DNA from: Stomoxys calcitrans
Taxonomy: Eukaryota > Arthropoda > Insecta > Diptera > Muscidae
DNA: 64,000 bases
Reading direction: 5' to 3'
Assembly (NCBI RefSeq): GCF_963082655.1
Contig: NC_081554.1
Span: 191,920,206 to 191,984,205 of the forward strand
Below the pieces are notes generated by a model, which was given only the letters and a program-made list of their open reading frames with translations, was not told the DNA's origin and made no database searches. A program made the position numbers and the translations under genes. Below, one piece after another: positions 20,010-32,250 of the stretch. The stretch's first letter is position 1; each line of letters opens with the position of its first letter.

Positions 20010-21190
20010 GACCTAGAAGAAGAAAATAGGTGTTCATACAAAGAGGCGCTCAATCTACCCCGGCTGTACTGTACATTCAATCATGGGAATGCAAGGACTT
20101 GGTGATACCAGAATTTACAATGGCGACAGATTGGTAGTTTTCTGCACATGAAGCCTACTCTTTATTGGAGGCACAAAATTCCCCCCTAAATATATAAAGA
20201 AATATACTTGGGCATCACCAGATGAAAACGCCCGTAATCGACCATGTACTTATCAGCAAACTCTTTCTAGATTTGCTGATGGATGTAAAAATTAGACGTG
20301 GAGCCGACATCGATAGTGACCACATACTCTCAGTGGCCACTCTACGTCTACGCCCAGCCGTCGTAAAAAGGACTCAAACAAAAAGGACAAAGTTCAACCT
20401 CTTTAGCCTAACAGACCATGAAACAGTGCGCGAATACAAGACAGCATTAACGGAGAAGCTGCAAAATAACAGCCATACATGAGCCGTCACAACAAAGGCA
20501 TGTACGGAGACAACCACCTCTATCAAAGTTAAGCAGCGAAACAATAGAGAAACAAACAGCCTTCTACGCAACGCTCTGCAAAATCAAGTGCAACAAATAC
20601 CGCAACCAGGACTGATTATCGCGCATCCACCTCGCTGGTCAAACGCCTAGTTCACAGAGATGAGCGAATATATTTTAATATGTTAGCAGAGCAAGGTGAA
20701 AATGCATCTAATATTGGAAACATGCGTGGCTTTTAGGAGTCAATAAAACAAATGAGTGGGAACAATATAATGCCGACGGCAATAATAAAAGATGAGGACG
20801 GAGCGGTACTAATAACACCCGAACAGCAATTAGAGCGATGGTGCGGATTTGTCAGCTCAAAGGACCACCAACCGAAAACATAAGCTCCAAAGCTTTTAAT
20901 TCCCCAATACACCGAGACCCACTCAGGGATATATCTACAGCCCCACCTACCTGCGTAGGAATTGAGGCCGTGCTGGTCTCACTCAAAAACGCCAAATTAG
21001 CCGGTCCTGACAAGGTACTTGCCGAACTGTTGCGGTATGGAGCCCACCCCATTACTCAATCAATTATCAGCCTGAATTATTCCCTAAGAATAGAAGAAGG
21101 AATTTGTGGTCCCGATTCTAAAGAAGGGTGCCCTCACCTGGAGTAAAAAGTGGAGAGGGATAACATTGCTAAACGAAATAAATAAGGTAA
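20010..21190 (+). mobile_element. Second RTE-like LINE fragment
   Basis: Pieces cover the end of the endonuclease (GTKFPPKYIKKYTW, VIDHVLISKLF, RRGADIDSDHILSVATLRLR) to the start of the RT (ILITPEQQLERWC, KNAKLAGPDKVLAELLRYG, WRGITLLNEINK). Frameshifted and stopped. It covers a different part from the copy at 18480, so the two could be halves of related insertions. Confidence 0.75.
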
Positions 21191-22190
21191 GGTTCAAGGT
21201 GTTTCGCCTGAACTTGACAGCATTTTGCTGTTCGGCCTGACCATTTGCCGTGGGGGTTTCTGTTCTCTTGTGTGATATAACTCCCCTTTCCTTTAAAACC
21301 TTTTTAAATACTGCTGGCACATTATCCGTTTCCACAACGATGTTGTTGTTGTTGCTGTATTTGCAGTGTTTTGTTCACTGTGGCGGTAGCCCTTGCCGAT
21401 GAATTTACTCCATCGGGTCAATCCGGTACGTACAACCGGCTGCCATGGAATTGATGCACAAAGCTATAGGCGCCCGTAATAATAAGATGTATACCAAATA
21501 TGGGGTCAGCAAAATCTATGTGCACACGTTCCCTGAGTGCCTTGAGGTACTTCTAATAATGTGATGTAAATTGTGCTGGCATTCGGCTGTTTTGTTACCT
21601 GCGGCGCAATCTGTAACCACCTTTTCTATGTCAGCATCAATGCCAGGTGAATAAACGCACGACCGTGCTGACCATTTTACTTTTTCTATCCCAAAATGAC
21701 CTTTGTACAACACTCGAGCACGAAACCTAGATGGAATACAACACGATGTTGAATCATGAGGCAACCGGCAGCTACTGTATAGTTCATTTGTGACGCTTTA
21801 AAACCTACGAGTGCAAGATCTAACACTTTTAGTATGTTCCACAGATTCATGTATTTTCTTGTTTCGAGTGGGTCTAACTGGAAGCTGAAATGTTACGAAC
21901 CAGTCAAATTGATCGTTATTAATTTCCTGGCTCGTTTCTTCGTTACTAAGTAAATTCTCATTCATTTGTGATATATACAACAATCAGCGTAAAAATTCTT
22001 TTTGGACCTTTTCGGCATAGTTGGTCATTCGACTGATGCAGAGCTAGGGTAATGCCTTCTGGAGCAATACGGACCGCCTCTATGTGTTTATCGAGCTTCA
22101 TTAATCCTCCGCCATTTATATGTTGATCTAAAAACTCGACCTCTGCTGCGGCGAAGACGCATTTCCTCCATTTCAATTTTAACAATGTTC
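21185..22190 (-). mobile_element. Ty3/gypsy-like remnant interrupted by a LINE tail
   Basis: On the minus strand, from right to left: an RT piece (KCVFAAAEVEFLDQHINGGG, about 22185-22050), an integrase zinc-domain piece (RARVLYKGHFGIEKVKWSARS.., about 21760-21520), and an integrase core piece (VFKKVLKERGV.., NGQAEQ, about 21320-21180). A GTT-rich LINE 3' tail (21338-21480) sits inside. Heavily decayed. Confidence 0.7.
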
Positions 22191-22199
22191 CAAAACTGT

Positions 22200-22800
22200 C
22201 ATCAACTCTTCAAAATTTTCCATGTATTCAAAATATCACCAAAAAAATTATGAACGTGTTATAACCCCACCCCTATAATGCCAGAATACAACTGAAAAAA
22301 ATAAGAGATGTCATATTGAGACAAAACAACTCGTGAGTCGAGGTGCCAACTATTTTCAAATACACAGCAGTGCAAAATGCCAGCCAAATCAGCTAACAAT
22401 TGCGATTTCCTGTGCTCAAGATGTAAAGTTGGCAGATTGGTTCATGTGGGAGCTATATCAGGTTATAGACCGATTTGGATCATACTTGGTATAAATTGAT
22501 TCGAATTTCAGCTGAACCGGGCAACAATTGCGGCTTCTAAGGGTTTAAGAAATCATGTCAAAGGACCACTTTATACGGGAGCTATATCTAGATCTGAATC
22601 GGTATGGCCCATTTGCAATTTACAACGACAAACACATAAAATTGGTGCTAGTGTATTTTGATTCAAAAAGAAGAGTATTCCACAAACGCATAGTCCCTAT
22701 AAAAAAGTGCCATTCAGACCTTAGACTCCACCGCCTGATGGGTATAAACTTTCTTCCTTTTAATACAATTTGAGTGTCAAAAATCTGTTCAAATACTTGG
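22200..22800. repeat. Family 1 repeat fragments
   Basis: Units with GCCAAATCAGCTAACAATTG, GGGAGCTATATCAGG, GACCGATTTGGATCATACTTGG and ACCGGGCAACAATTGC are seen from about 22370 to 22630. No gene. Confidence 0.6.
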
Positions 22801-23074
22801 AAGCGGTGAAAATGGAAATTGTAAAAATTCTAAGAACATTCTTCATCAAAAACATGATAGTCCATTGTGTGGAAAACGTTGCTATGTTGGTGTTTTCATA
22901 TGAAAACTACTTCTGAGAATCAATGGATTTGGAATCAATTGCTGAATACAAGGAATTCAGGTTGGCCACGGTGTTACATTACTTTTTGTATTTATTAACA
23001 TAAATAATCGAAAAAAATTAAATTAAAATTATTTTCAATGTTTGTTTTTAGTTCAATAGGGGTGGAAAAATCAA

Positions 23075-23165
23075 TAACGGTTTGGTACTAAAACTAGTAA
23101 CGGTCTGGTGCTTAAACCAATAACAGATTAGTATTAAAACCAATACCAGTTCGGTAATAAGGCTA
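23075..23165. repeat. Imperfect ~27-bp tandem repeat
   Basis: Three to four diverged units built on CCAATAACGGTTTGGTACTAAAA. The motif continues more loosely to 23260 (GGTATTG, GTACTAAAATG). The function is unknown. Confidence 0.5.
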
Positions 23166-23264
23166 GACGGTACTAATCTATACCACCCGGTATTGTTTTT
23201 GTACCGTGCTGTGTTGCTTTACTATCAACACCGTATGGTACTAAAATGAGTACGTTTGGTATCA

Positions 23265-23790
23265 ACTTATCTCTGGGTGTGCAAATTATACAACTTTATT
23301 ATCAAAATGAGTGCTCTGTTAAGATAGTCTATCGCGCGCTTCTTCCATTGAGCTACGAAGCTAATTTTTGACTCAATGGGTACGTAAACAAGCAGAATTG
23401 TCGATTTTGGGTAAAGATCAGCATTGCAAGAGCTACCAATGCATTCAGAAAAAGTCACTGTTTGGTGCGGTTTATGGGCTGGTGGCATCATTGGACCGTA
23501 CTTCTTCAAACATGATGCGAATCGTCACGTAACTGTGAATGGTGAGCGCTACTGTGAGAGGATATCCAACTTTTTTTGCCCTAAATGCAAGAGCTTGACT
23601 TGCACGACACATGGTTTCAAAAAGACGGTGCTAAATTCCACGCAGCACGAGTAACAATGGACTTATTGAGAGGTGAGTTCGGTGAACATTTTATTTTACG
23701 TCCGGGTCCAGTCAATTGGCCGCCTAGATCATACGATGTTAAAGCTCATGTCTATACAGACAGTCCCTTCAATTGACGCACCAAATTAAA
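23265..23790 (+). pseudogene. Tc1/mariner-type transposase, internally deleted
   Basis: The start (LYYQNECSVKIVYRAL) resembles the N-terminal helix-turn-helix. After a deletion the catalytic part follows: VTVWCGLWAGGIIGPYFF, then in another frame ELDLHDTWFQKDGAKFHAAR and HFILRPGPVNWPPRSYD. The sequence passes straight from PPRSYD to VKAHVYTD, so the segment that normally carries the third catalytic acid is missing. The frameshift and two deletions make it inactive. Confidence 0.8.
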
Positions 23791-23859
23791 ACAAGTTATT
23801 TTCCCTGCATCTCTTTTTAGGACAACAAGGGATAAAAGGAAATAATTTTTATGCTATTG

Positions 23860-24530
23860 AAGCTAAACCATAATCCAATTGAATGTGGGAGACCATTGTA
23901 GAAGCCATTTTGTAAAATTTCAGCCAATTCAAATCAATATTGCGCCCTTTAGGGGCTCAAGAAGAAATATAGGGAGATCGGTTTATATGGAAGCTGTATC
24001 AGACTATGGACCGTTTCAGACCATATTTACTCCTTCGAATGTTAGCGTGCTTTCGACAGACAGACGGACATTGCTAGATCGACTTAAAATGTCATGACGA
24101 TCAAGAATATATATAATTAATGGGGTCTTAGACGAATATTTCGAGGAGTTACAAACAGAATGACAAAATTTGTATATATATAAAAAATTCTTGATTTTGA
24201 GACATGCTTCCCATTGAACCGATCTAAACCATATTTGGCACAGTTGTTGGAAGTCGTAACAAAACATGTCATCCTAAATTTCAGGATAATAATTGCGCCC
24301 TCTAGTGGCCCAAGAAGTAAATATTTATATCACAGCTATATCAGGTTATGAAACGTTTTCAACCATAGTTAGCACAGTTGTCGGAAGCCCTAACAAAACA
24401 ACTCATGCAAAATTTCAGCCAAATCGAATAAAAATTGCGCCCTCGAGTGGCTCAAGAAGTCAAGACCCCAGATCGGTTTATATGACAGCTATATCAAAAA
24501 TAATCAAATGTGTTACCGCATAGGCTAAAG
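23860..24530. repeat. Family 1 repeat, end block plus 3-4 units
   Basis: Shows GGGAGATCGGTTTATATGG, the terminal block (GAATGTTAGCGTGCTTTCGA, GACAGACGGACATTGCTAG), then units with CAAGAAGTCAAGACCCCAGA. No coding content. Confidence 0.65.
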
Positions 24531-26670
24531 TGGATAGGCCCGGTGTATGACAATATTTGTTTTAAATTCGTACATTCAGGTACAAAAAAGTACAAAAGTA
24601 GTGCGAAAGATGCCCTGTCCGAACAGTAAGAGATAGGATTCTAAAATTTGACGTTAACGACAGTCCCGGTGTTATAAGAGGATAAAATACTATTCTTGAT
24701 CTCTATTAAAAGTGACAGAAAACGTACGTTTAAAGCTAATATTGATAACATTTGGTACTTTCTTTACTGATTAAGCTAGAGCTCTAAATTTTGCTTTAAG
24801 CTTAGTACCGACTTCATTCACAACGGAAATGCCTAATAAATTATTGCGAATTCCCACGGAATCGTTTGTCAGAACACAAAGAAAAGCCAAACAACAACAC
24901 ACAACAGTACTAAAGCAGAGTTGATTTGGCGCATTTCGTGAGCATTTAATTATATTTGCAATTAAAATTGTGCTATTTTGTTTATAGATTTAGTACCACT
25001 TGTACGGAATGTATTCGCACTGTGCTCGTCCATTCTATTTTTTTTATAGTGCATTTTGATTGTTGTTTATGACGAAAGTCGAAGTCAGTACTAGAGTTAT
25101 AAATGTATTTTTGCCCTAACTTATCTGCAACAATGGCGTCCAGTGTGGATTTCTGTACTTCCGCAAAAATGGTACTTTTTGGCAGTAAATGTACCATTTT
25201 GTCTCGTATTTTGTACCATTTTCAAAACCACATTTATCATCCCTGCTACCACCCACATATATCCTTCATGCGGCATTTGTGTGTAATTGCAAAATAAATG
25301 TTATTGATTTTCGGCCGAAATAGCTGAATGAGTTGTCCTAACGCTGGGATTTGTTTCAAAAGGACCGATGTTACCAAAAATGTAACTATGTATTTTAATC
25401 TGTTCCGCATTTTAGCAAAAAACTTACCTTCAAAATTATTACACGACATATTGACTTTTGTTTAAACTAGTTGTTTGCTATATATAGGTTTATAATAAAT
25501 AATTAAATCACTTGACTGCTTAGTATCACAGATGTTCACTTTGATCAAACACTTAACAAAAGTTGTTTGAAAAAATTTCGACACGCTAACACGCTGCTGC
25601 GATTTAAAGTTTGCGCGAATTAACCACGAAATGAACCAAACGCGTCCGCAACCCTCTCATGAATGAGTTGTCGGCTTTTGTTGCTCTCCGAGTACACTTT
25701 TGGTCTCACCAACAAAAATAATAATAAACACAGCTCATGCAATTCAATTCCTTCCTTTCAAATATTGTAACAGCAAAAGCAACAACATAAAGAAACCCCC
25801 CTTTGTTAGTTGTTGTTGTTATTTTTACTCAACCTTAAACTAGCAGCATGTAAGAACAACTTTTTGTGCATAATTTTCTTAAGAAAAAATAATAATAAAA
25901 ACAAAATGATCGCCATAATACCCAATCAAACTTTTAAGAAACGTTAAAAGTATTTGTGACGTCACATTTAAGTTTGTTGTGCTTGGCGTAAATCCCCTTT
26001 TGGGAATTAACAAAAAACTATATAATGCTCGAGTAAGATAAATATGTACATACATAATGATTCATGATCACGTTTTTGGATAAAAGAGATTTCTTTGCGT
26101 GAGAATGGTAAAGTGAGAGGGAGAGAACTTAGGAGATGTTGGCACTTGTATTATGCAGGGTTGCCAGAATTACTGTTTTTTCGATATTTTGCCGATTTTT
26201 AGCTTCAAAAAAAGCAAAGTGCCGATTGTGCGATATTTACTTTATAAATGCCGATTTTTTTAAAAAATTGAAAAATTAATTTTTCTTTTTGATTGTCTTA
26301 CGCAAAACAGAAGTTTTGGGTATATATTATTTTTGTAAATTAGCTGAAATTTGTCACAGTGATTTGTACAAGACCCCTTGGCGAACGTGCAATTACGCTC
26401 CAAATCGGAAGCAATGGATCGGAATGGATATATGCTCATTTGATACGTATTTTTGACCCACTACTGCAAATATGTAGTACAATCGGGACTCGTTTATCTG
26501 GCATGCTCAGGACCGGAGCCATTACTCATAATCGAATTTCACGGATGATGGAGTAACATTTTTATCCAGCCTTACCACATGTTTTTAATTAAAAATTATG
26601 TATGGGTTTACACTTTATGCAATAATATCAATTTGTGGTGTTTTTTTAATATTTGTTATAATTGTAAAAA
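24531..26670. other. No gene seen; A/T-rich
   Basis: The region has several TACAAAAAAGTACAAAAGTA-like and GTACCATTTTG-like short motifs (24580, 25190-25230), poly-AT runs and TAATAATAA tracts. The strongest frames are under 90 codons and have no recognisable domain. At 26160-26280 there is a small cluster of GCCGATTTTT motifs (CGATATTTTGCCGATTTTTAG and similar). It may hold unidentified transposon remnants. Confidence 0.4.
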
Positions 26671-26947
26671 TTTGCAAATTTTGCCCATGAACATTCCACT
26701 AAGGAACAAGGGCAAACTTCTCACATATCAATGAGTGCAGTCCGATTCAAGTTTTTACGCTCAATGATAAAGGGCCTCCTTTTTATAGCCGAGTCCGAAC
26801 GGCGTGCCGCAGTGCGACACCTCTTTGGAGAGAAGTTTTACATGGCATAGTACCTCACAAATGTTGCCAGCATTAGGAGGAGATAAACCACCGCTGAAAA
26901 TTTTTTCTGATGGTCTCGCCGGGCCAACTTGTGCGCTACGGTGGCCT
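26671..26947 (-). mobile_element. SINE (tRNA-derived family), near full length
   Basis: On the minus strand the body and 3' end are intact (CATTTGTGAGG, CTCTCCAAAGAGG, GTTCGGACTCGGCTATAAAA, GGAATGTTCATGGGC). The tRNA-like head is shortened (B box lost). Confidence 0.75.
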
Positions 26948-27129
26948 TATAATTGTTAATAGAAAAAATTAAATAAAATCTAAAATTCAAGAATTTAATA
27001 CAAATTTTTTAAAAAACTGGATCCCGAGCAGAGCTCTCCAAGAATCTCATAGTGTAAAAGACACCATGTATAGCTAGCTTCATTACACAAAGCGTGATTT
27101 TTAAAAACTACAGGAAAGTATATATATTC

Positions 27130-27220
27130 ATTTACAGGTAGTAGTAGTTGCACAACAACACAATATTGAGTGCACTAATCGTCAAAATCAGTAATTTCGT
27201 CTGGATGAGCCAGTTATCCA
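27130..27220. repeat. Dispersed repeat D fragment
   Basis: TTCATTTACAGGTAGTAGTAGTTGC, CAACAACACAATATTGAG.. and GTCAAAATCAGTAATTTCG match the other D copies. Confidence 0.6.
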
Positions 27221-27286
27221 TCAACAGAAGGATCGTCGTTAAGACAAAATTTCTTCCAATGATCTCTTAAACCCCGTTTACACTGC

Positions 27287-28655
27287 TTTTTATACCCTCC
27301 ACCATAAGATGGGGGGTATACTAATTTCGTCATTCTGTTTGTAACTACTCGAAATATTCGTCTGAGACCCCATAAAGTATATATATTCTTGATCGTCGTG
27401 AAATTTTATGTCGATCTAGCCATGTCCGTCCGTCCGTCCGTCCGTCCGTCCGTCCGTCCGTCCGTCCGTCCGTCCGTCCGTCTGTCTGTCGAAAGCACGC
27501 TAACTTCCGAAGGAGTAAAGCTAGACGCTTGAAATTTTGCACAAATACTTCTTATTAGTGTAGGTCGGTTGGTATTGAAAATGGGCCATATCGGACCATG
27601 TTTTGATATAGCTGCCATATAAACCGATCTTGGGTCTTGACTTCTTGAGCCTCTAGAGTGCGCAATTCTTATCCGATTGGGATGAAATTTTGCACGACGT
27701 GTTTTGTTATGACATCCAACAACTGTGATAAGTATGGTTCAAATCGGTCCATAACCTGATATAGCTGCCATATACACCGATCTGGGGTCTTGACTTCTTG
27801 AGCCTCTAGAGAGCGCAATTCTTATCCGATTGGGATGAAATTTTGCACGACGTGTTTTGTTATTATATCCAACAACTGTGCCGAGTTTGGTTCAAATCGG
27901 TCTATAACCTGATATAGCTGCCATATAAACCGATCTTGGGTCTTGACTTCTTGAGCCTCTAGAGTGCGCAATTGTCATCCGATTGGAATGAAATCTTGCA
28001 CGACGTGTTTTGTTATTATATCCAACAATTGTGCCAAGTATGGTTCAAATCGGTCCATAACCTTATATAGCTGTCATATAAACCGATCTTGGGTCTTGAC
28101 TTCTTGAGCCTCTAGAGGGCGCAATTCTTATCCAATTTGAATGAATTTTGGCACGTAGTATTTTGTTATAATATCCAACAACTGTGCCAAATATGGTTCA
28201 AATCGGTTCATAACCTGATATAGCTGCCATATAAACCGATCTGGGATCTTGACTTCTTGAGCCTCTAGAGGTCGCAATTATTATCCGATTGGAATGAAAT
28301 TTTGTACGACGGATTCTCTCATGACCATTAACATTCGTGTTTATTATGGTCTGAATCGGTTTATAGCCTGATATAGCTCCCATATAAATCGATCTCTCTA
28401 TTTTACTTCTTGAGCCCACAAAGGGCGCAATTCTTATTCGAATTGGCTGACATTTTACACAGGTCTCCAACATATAATTTAATTGTGGTCCAAACCGGAC
28501 CATATCTTGATATCGCTCTAATAGCAGAGCAAATCTTTTCTTATATCCTTTTTTTGCCTAAGACGAGATGCCGGGAAAAGAACTCGACATATGCGATCCA
28601 TGGTGGAGGGTATATAAGATTCGGCCCGGCCGAACTTAGCACGCTTTTACTTGTT
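27287..28655. repeat. Family 1 repeat, near-complete copy with 153-bp tandem units
   Basis: One end is TTATACCCTCCACCATAAG; the other is a hairpin TTCGGCCCGGCCGAA (28620-28634) followed by CTTAGCACGCTTTTACTTGTT. Between them, the motif GCTGCCATAT recurs at 27611, 27764, 27917, 28070 and 28223, an exact 153-bp period over five units. No protein is encoded; short frames come from the period being divisible by three. Confidence 0.85.
27421..27490. repeat. (CCGT)n microsatellite
   Basis: About 16 tetranucleotide units, becoming TCTG units at the right end, inside the terminal block of family 1. Other copies have only 2-4 units, so it expanded here. Confidence 0.9.
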
Positions 28656-28879
28656 AAATCTGGATTTAAAGCCTCTATCATTTGTTTTCTCGTTATAAAA
28701 TCAGCTGACGAGAGCCTTTAATCCGGATTTAATAAGTAAGTGTAAACGGGATTTTATTTTGGGTACAAAATAATTGTTAAACAATTAAAAAGAAGTTAAG
28801 TTCGGCAAATGGAATGACAAAATGAATATACCTCCATCCTTCGGTGGTGGGTATAATTAAACAAATTGAATTATAACCA

Positions 28880-29985
28880 ACATTTTTATTATACCCTCCA
28901 CCATAGGATGGGGGTACACTTATTTCTTCGTTCTGTTTGTAACACCTCGAAATATGCATCTAAGACCCCCGTCCGTCGAAAGCACGCTAACTTTCGAAGG
29001 AGTAAAGCTAGGCGCTTGAAATCTTGTACAAATACTTTTTATAAGTGTAAGTCGGTTGAGATTGTAAATGGGCCAAATCGGTCCATGTTTGATATGGCTG
29101 TCATATAAACCGATCTGGGGTCTTAACTTATTGAGCCTCTAGAGGGCACAATTCTCGTCAGATTTGACTGAAATGTTGTTTTGGTATCATTTCGAACAAC
29201 TGTGCTACGTATAGTTCAAATCGGTTCATAACCTGATATAGCTGCCATATAAACCGATATTGGGTCTTGACTTCTTCAGCTTTTAGAGGGCATAATTCTT
29301 ATTCGATTTGGCTTGGTACGTGGTGTTTTGGTGTCACTTCCAACCACTGTGCTAAGTACGGTTAAAATCGGGTAATAACCTGTTATAGCTGCAATATAAA
29401 CCGATCTTGGATCTTGACTTCTTGAGCCGCTAGAGGGCGCAATTCTCATCCGATTTGGCTGAAATTTTGCATGAGGTGTTTTGTTATGACTTTTATTACG
29501 ACTGTGCTTAGTTTGACGCAAATCGGTACATAACCTCATTTAGCTGCTATATAAACCGATCTGGGATCTTGTCTTCTTGAGCCTCTAGAGGGCGCAGTTA
29601 TTATCCAATTTTTTTAAATTTTGTACAACGGCTTCTCCCATGACCTTCAATATACATGTGAAATATGGTCTGAATCGATATATAGCTTGATACAGCTCCC
29701 ATATAAACCGATCTTCCGCTTTTGCTTCTGGGGCCACTACAGGGTGCAATTCTTATCCGAATGACCTGAAATATTACACAATGACTTCTGCAATGTTTAG
29801 CATTCAATTCATATATGGTCCGAATCGGACTACAACTTGAAATAGCTCCAATAGAATAACAGTTCTTATTCATTATTCTTTGTTTGTCTAAAAAGAGATA
29901 GCGCGCAAAGAACTCGATAAATGCGATCAATGGTGGAGGGTATATAAGATTCGGCTCGGCCGAACTTAGCACGTTCTTACTTTTT
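28880..29985. repeat. Family 1 repeat, second near-complete copy
   Basis: Runs from TTATACCCTCCACCATAGG to the hairpin TTCGGCTCGGCCGAA (29950-29964) and CTTAGCACGTTCTTAC. Same orientation as the 27287 copy, with about five diverged units. 28810-28862 is a further stub (CCTCCATCCTTCGGTGGTGG). Confidence 0.8.
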
Positions 29986-30950
29986 TTTACTTACCTCTGC
30001 CTTTTTGATCCATTTTGGTGTTAGCTTTTGTATTTTCATGTAACAGCTGCTTTTCATTTTCGGTTCTCTATTTTCGAAGTGTCAAAATTTGCTATCTCTC
30101 TCGCGCTCTTTTCTGCCGGCAAATAAACTACGCGAACGACTTCCTGTAAAGATTTGTACAAATTTGCACAAATTTGTGAGTTCCCGAACACAGCTATATA
30201 TAATGGCTTGGGGCGGATTTATATCCGCATCCTCTTTTCGATTTAACCTAACCTTCTTAATAGAATGTTTATATTCGCACTTTCAATTTGCTACGTTATG
30301 TTCATATGTACGTTCAGTTGAGTGTGCTATTTCATTATTATTATACAAATTAATGGATCTTCAATTATTAATTTGCTATTGATTTTTTTTCGCGGTGCCC
30401 TTAAAAACCTATAATAAAAACCAATTTCATAATAACTACTAAACGCTTTCAATGATCTTTTCATATACAATTCGAAAATAAGTTCCATTTAATTCATGAA
30501 TTAACTGGTCCGATGATTTTACAACAAGTTCATTCAACTGTGAAAAAAGATTTGTTCGTTTTACCCGCAACCTACAGCAAAAGTCAAATCCAATGTATAA
30601 AACTACAGGTGCAAATATTCTATTTATAAAAAAACACTAATGATTTATTATGGAAAATTGTTATAATAAGTCATTTTTTGTTTTGTTAAAACAAAACAAT
30701 TCAACTTCCAATAATAAAGACACTTAAAAAGGCCAAAAACAATGTACAAAAAAAAGTAAAAGTACATTAACGACCATTGCCAAACTACAAAGAATTGAGA
30801 ACAAGCAAATGACTAATTCTTCAACTGAAATTTATAAATTAAACTTGCGATTGCGGGTAATTGTTTAATAACACACATATGTACATACTCGTATAATGTT
30901 GGTTAATTTAATAAATTCATAATTTTTTTAGAATTAAAAACCGTTAAGCA
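29986..30950. other. No gene seen; possibly unique sequence
   Basis: A/T-rich, without any repeat family recognised here. The longest frame (30089, 97 codons) has no domain. CTCTCTCGCGCTCTTTT near 30095 and CACACATATGTACATACTCG near 30870 are simple motifs. Confidence 0.35.
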
Positions 30951-30954
30951 ATGC

Positions 30955-31560
30955 AACAACTCTAACAAGTAGAAAGGCATTAAGTTTGGCCGGGCTGAAC
31001 TTTGGATACTCTTCACCTCGGGTTTATATGTAAACCCCCTTTCGTCACAATCTGGTGAATACAACACGGATATTAAGTGATCTAATAAATATAAGTCACT
31101 GTTCAATTTTGTATACAAAATATTGGTCTTTTAGGCAGCTATATCCAAATATAAACCGATCTGAACCATATACGGTACGGACGTCGAAATGCCTGACATA
31201 AGTCACTGTGTTAGATTTCAGCGAAATCGGATTATAAATGCGCCTTTTATGGGGCCGATACTTTAAATCAAGAGATCGGTCTATATGGCAACTATATGGA
31301 AATCTGGACCGATCTGGGCTAAATGAAAAAATGATGTCGAAGGGCTTAGCACAACTCACTGTACCAAATTTCAGCAAAATCGGTCAATAAATGCGCCATG
31401 ACATTAAATCAGCATATCGGTATATATCGCAGCTATATCCAAATCTGAACCGATCTAAACAAAATTGAAAATGGATGTCGAGTGTTTTAAAACAACTCAC
31501 TGTCCCAAATTTAATCCAAATCGAACAACAATGCGCCCATTAAGGGCCCAATATCTTAAA
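30955..31560. repeat. Family 2 repeat, end plus about 3 units
   Basis: Starts with AAGTAGAAAGGCATTAAGTTTGG and a CGG-type hairpin (GTTTGGCCGGGCTGAAC), then units with GGTCTATATGGCAACTATAT and CACAACTCACTGTACCAAAT. Confidence 0.7.
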
Positions 31561-31569
31561 TCGAGAGAT

Positions 31570-31950
31570 CGGTCTATATGGCTGAAATTTTGCATGTGGT
31601 GATTTGTTATGACTTCTAACAACTGTGCCAAATCGGTCCTTAACCTGACATAGCTCCCATATAAACCGATCTCCCGATTTGATTTCTGAGCCCCAAGAAG
31701 TCGCAATTTTTGAACGATTTGGCTAAAATTTTGCTTCTGTTAATTCTTCCAACAATTGTGCCAAGCACGGTCCAAATCGGTCTATAACTTAGTATATCTC
31801 CCATATAAACCGATCTCCTGATTTGACTTCTTGAACCCCTGAAAGCCACAACTTTTGACCGATTTGGATAAAATTTGCAGATTGTGTTCTGTTATGAATT
31901 CCAACAACTGTGCCAAGTACGGTCCAAATCGGTCTATAACCTGATATTGC
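31570..31950. repeat. Family 1 repeat units joined to family 2
   Basis: Two to three units (CTCCCATATAAACCGATCTCC, TTCCAACAACTGTGCCAAG) continue from the family 2 array without a clear boundary, suggesting a chimeric array. Confidence 0.65.
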
Positions 31951-31952
31951 AA

Positions 31953-32250
31953 ATTGCAAATTTTGCCCATGAACATTCCACTAAAGAACAGGGGCAAACT
32001 TCTCACATATCAATGAGTGCAGTCTGATTCAAGTTTAAGCTCAATCACGAGGGTCCGAACGGCGTGCCACAGTGCTACTCCTCTTTCGAGAGGAGTTTTA
32101 CATGGCATAGTACCTCACAAATGTTGCCAGCATAAGAAGGGGAAAATCACCGCTGAAAAATTTTTTTTCTGATGGTCTCACCAGGATTCGAACCCAGGCG
32201 TTCAGCTTCATAGACGGACGTGCTAACCTCTGTGCTACGGTAGCCTCCAA
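31953..32250 (-). mobile_element. SINE, full length with tRNA-like head
   Basis: On the minus strand: an A-box-like GTAGCACAGAGGTTAGC, a B-box CTGGGTTCGAATCC (about 32190), then the body (CATTTGTGAGG, GCACGCCGTTCGGAC) and 3' end (GGAATGTTCATGGGC). Confidence 0.85.

Larger units (their letters stand above)
27270..28753. mobile_element. TIR element carrying a family 1 repeat, TTA flanks
   Basis: The ends AACCCCGTTTACACT (27270-27284) and AGTGTAAACGGGATT (28739-28753) are inverted copies with one mismatch. Both flanks are TTA (27267-27269 and 28754-28756), as for PIF/Harbinger-like elements. The right part (28656-28740) also has an inner inverted pair TTAAATCTGGATTTAAAG / CTTTAATCCGGATTTAA. No transposase; the interior is mostly the family 1 repeat. 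Confidence 0.55.

Noticed and set aside
28198..28503. Frame with repeated peptides such as YMAAISGY
   Set aside because: It comes from 153-bp noncoding units whose period is divisible by three; other units contain stops. The same applies to frames at 29276, 29601, 39268, 47542, 48551 and 51202.
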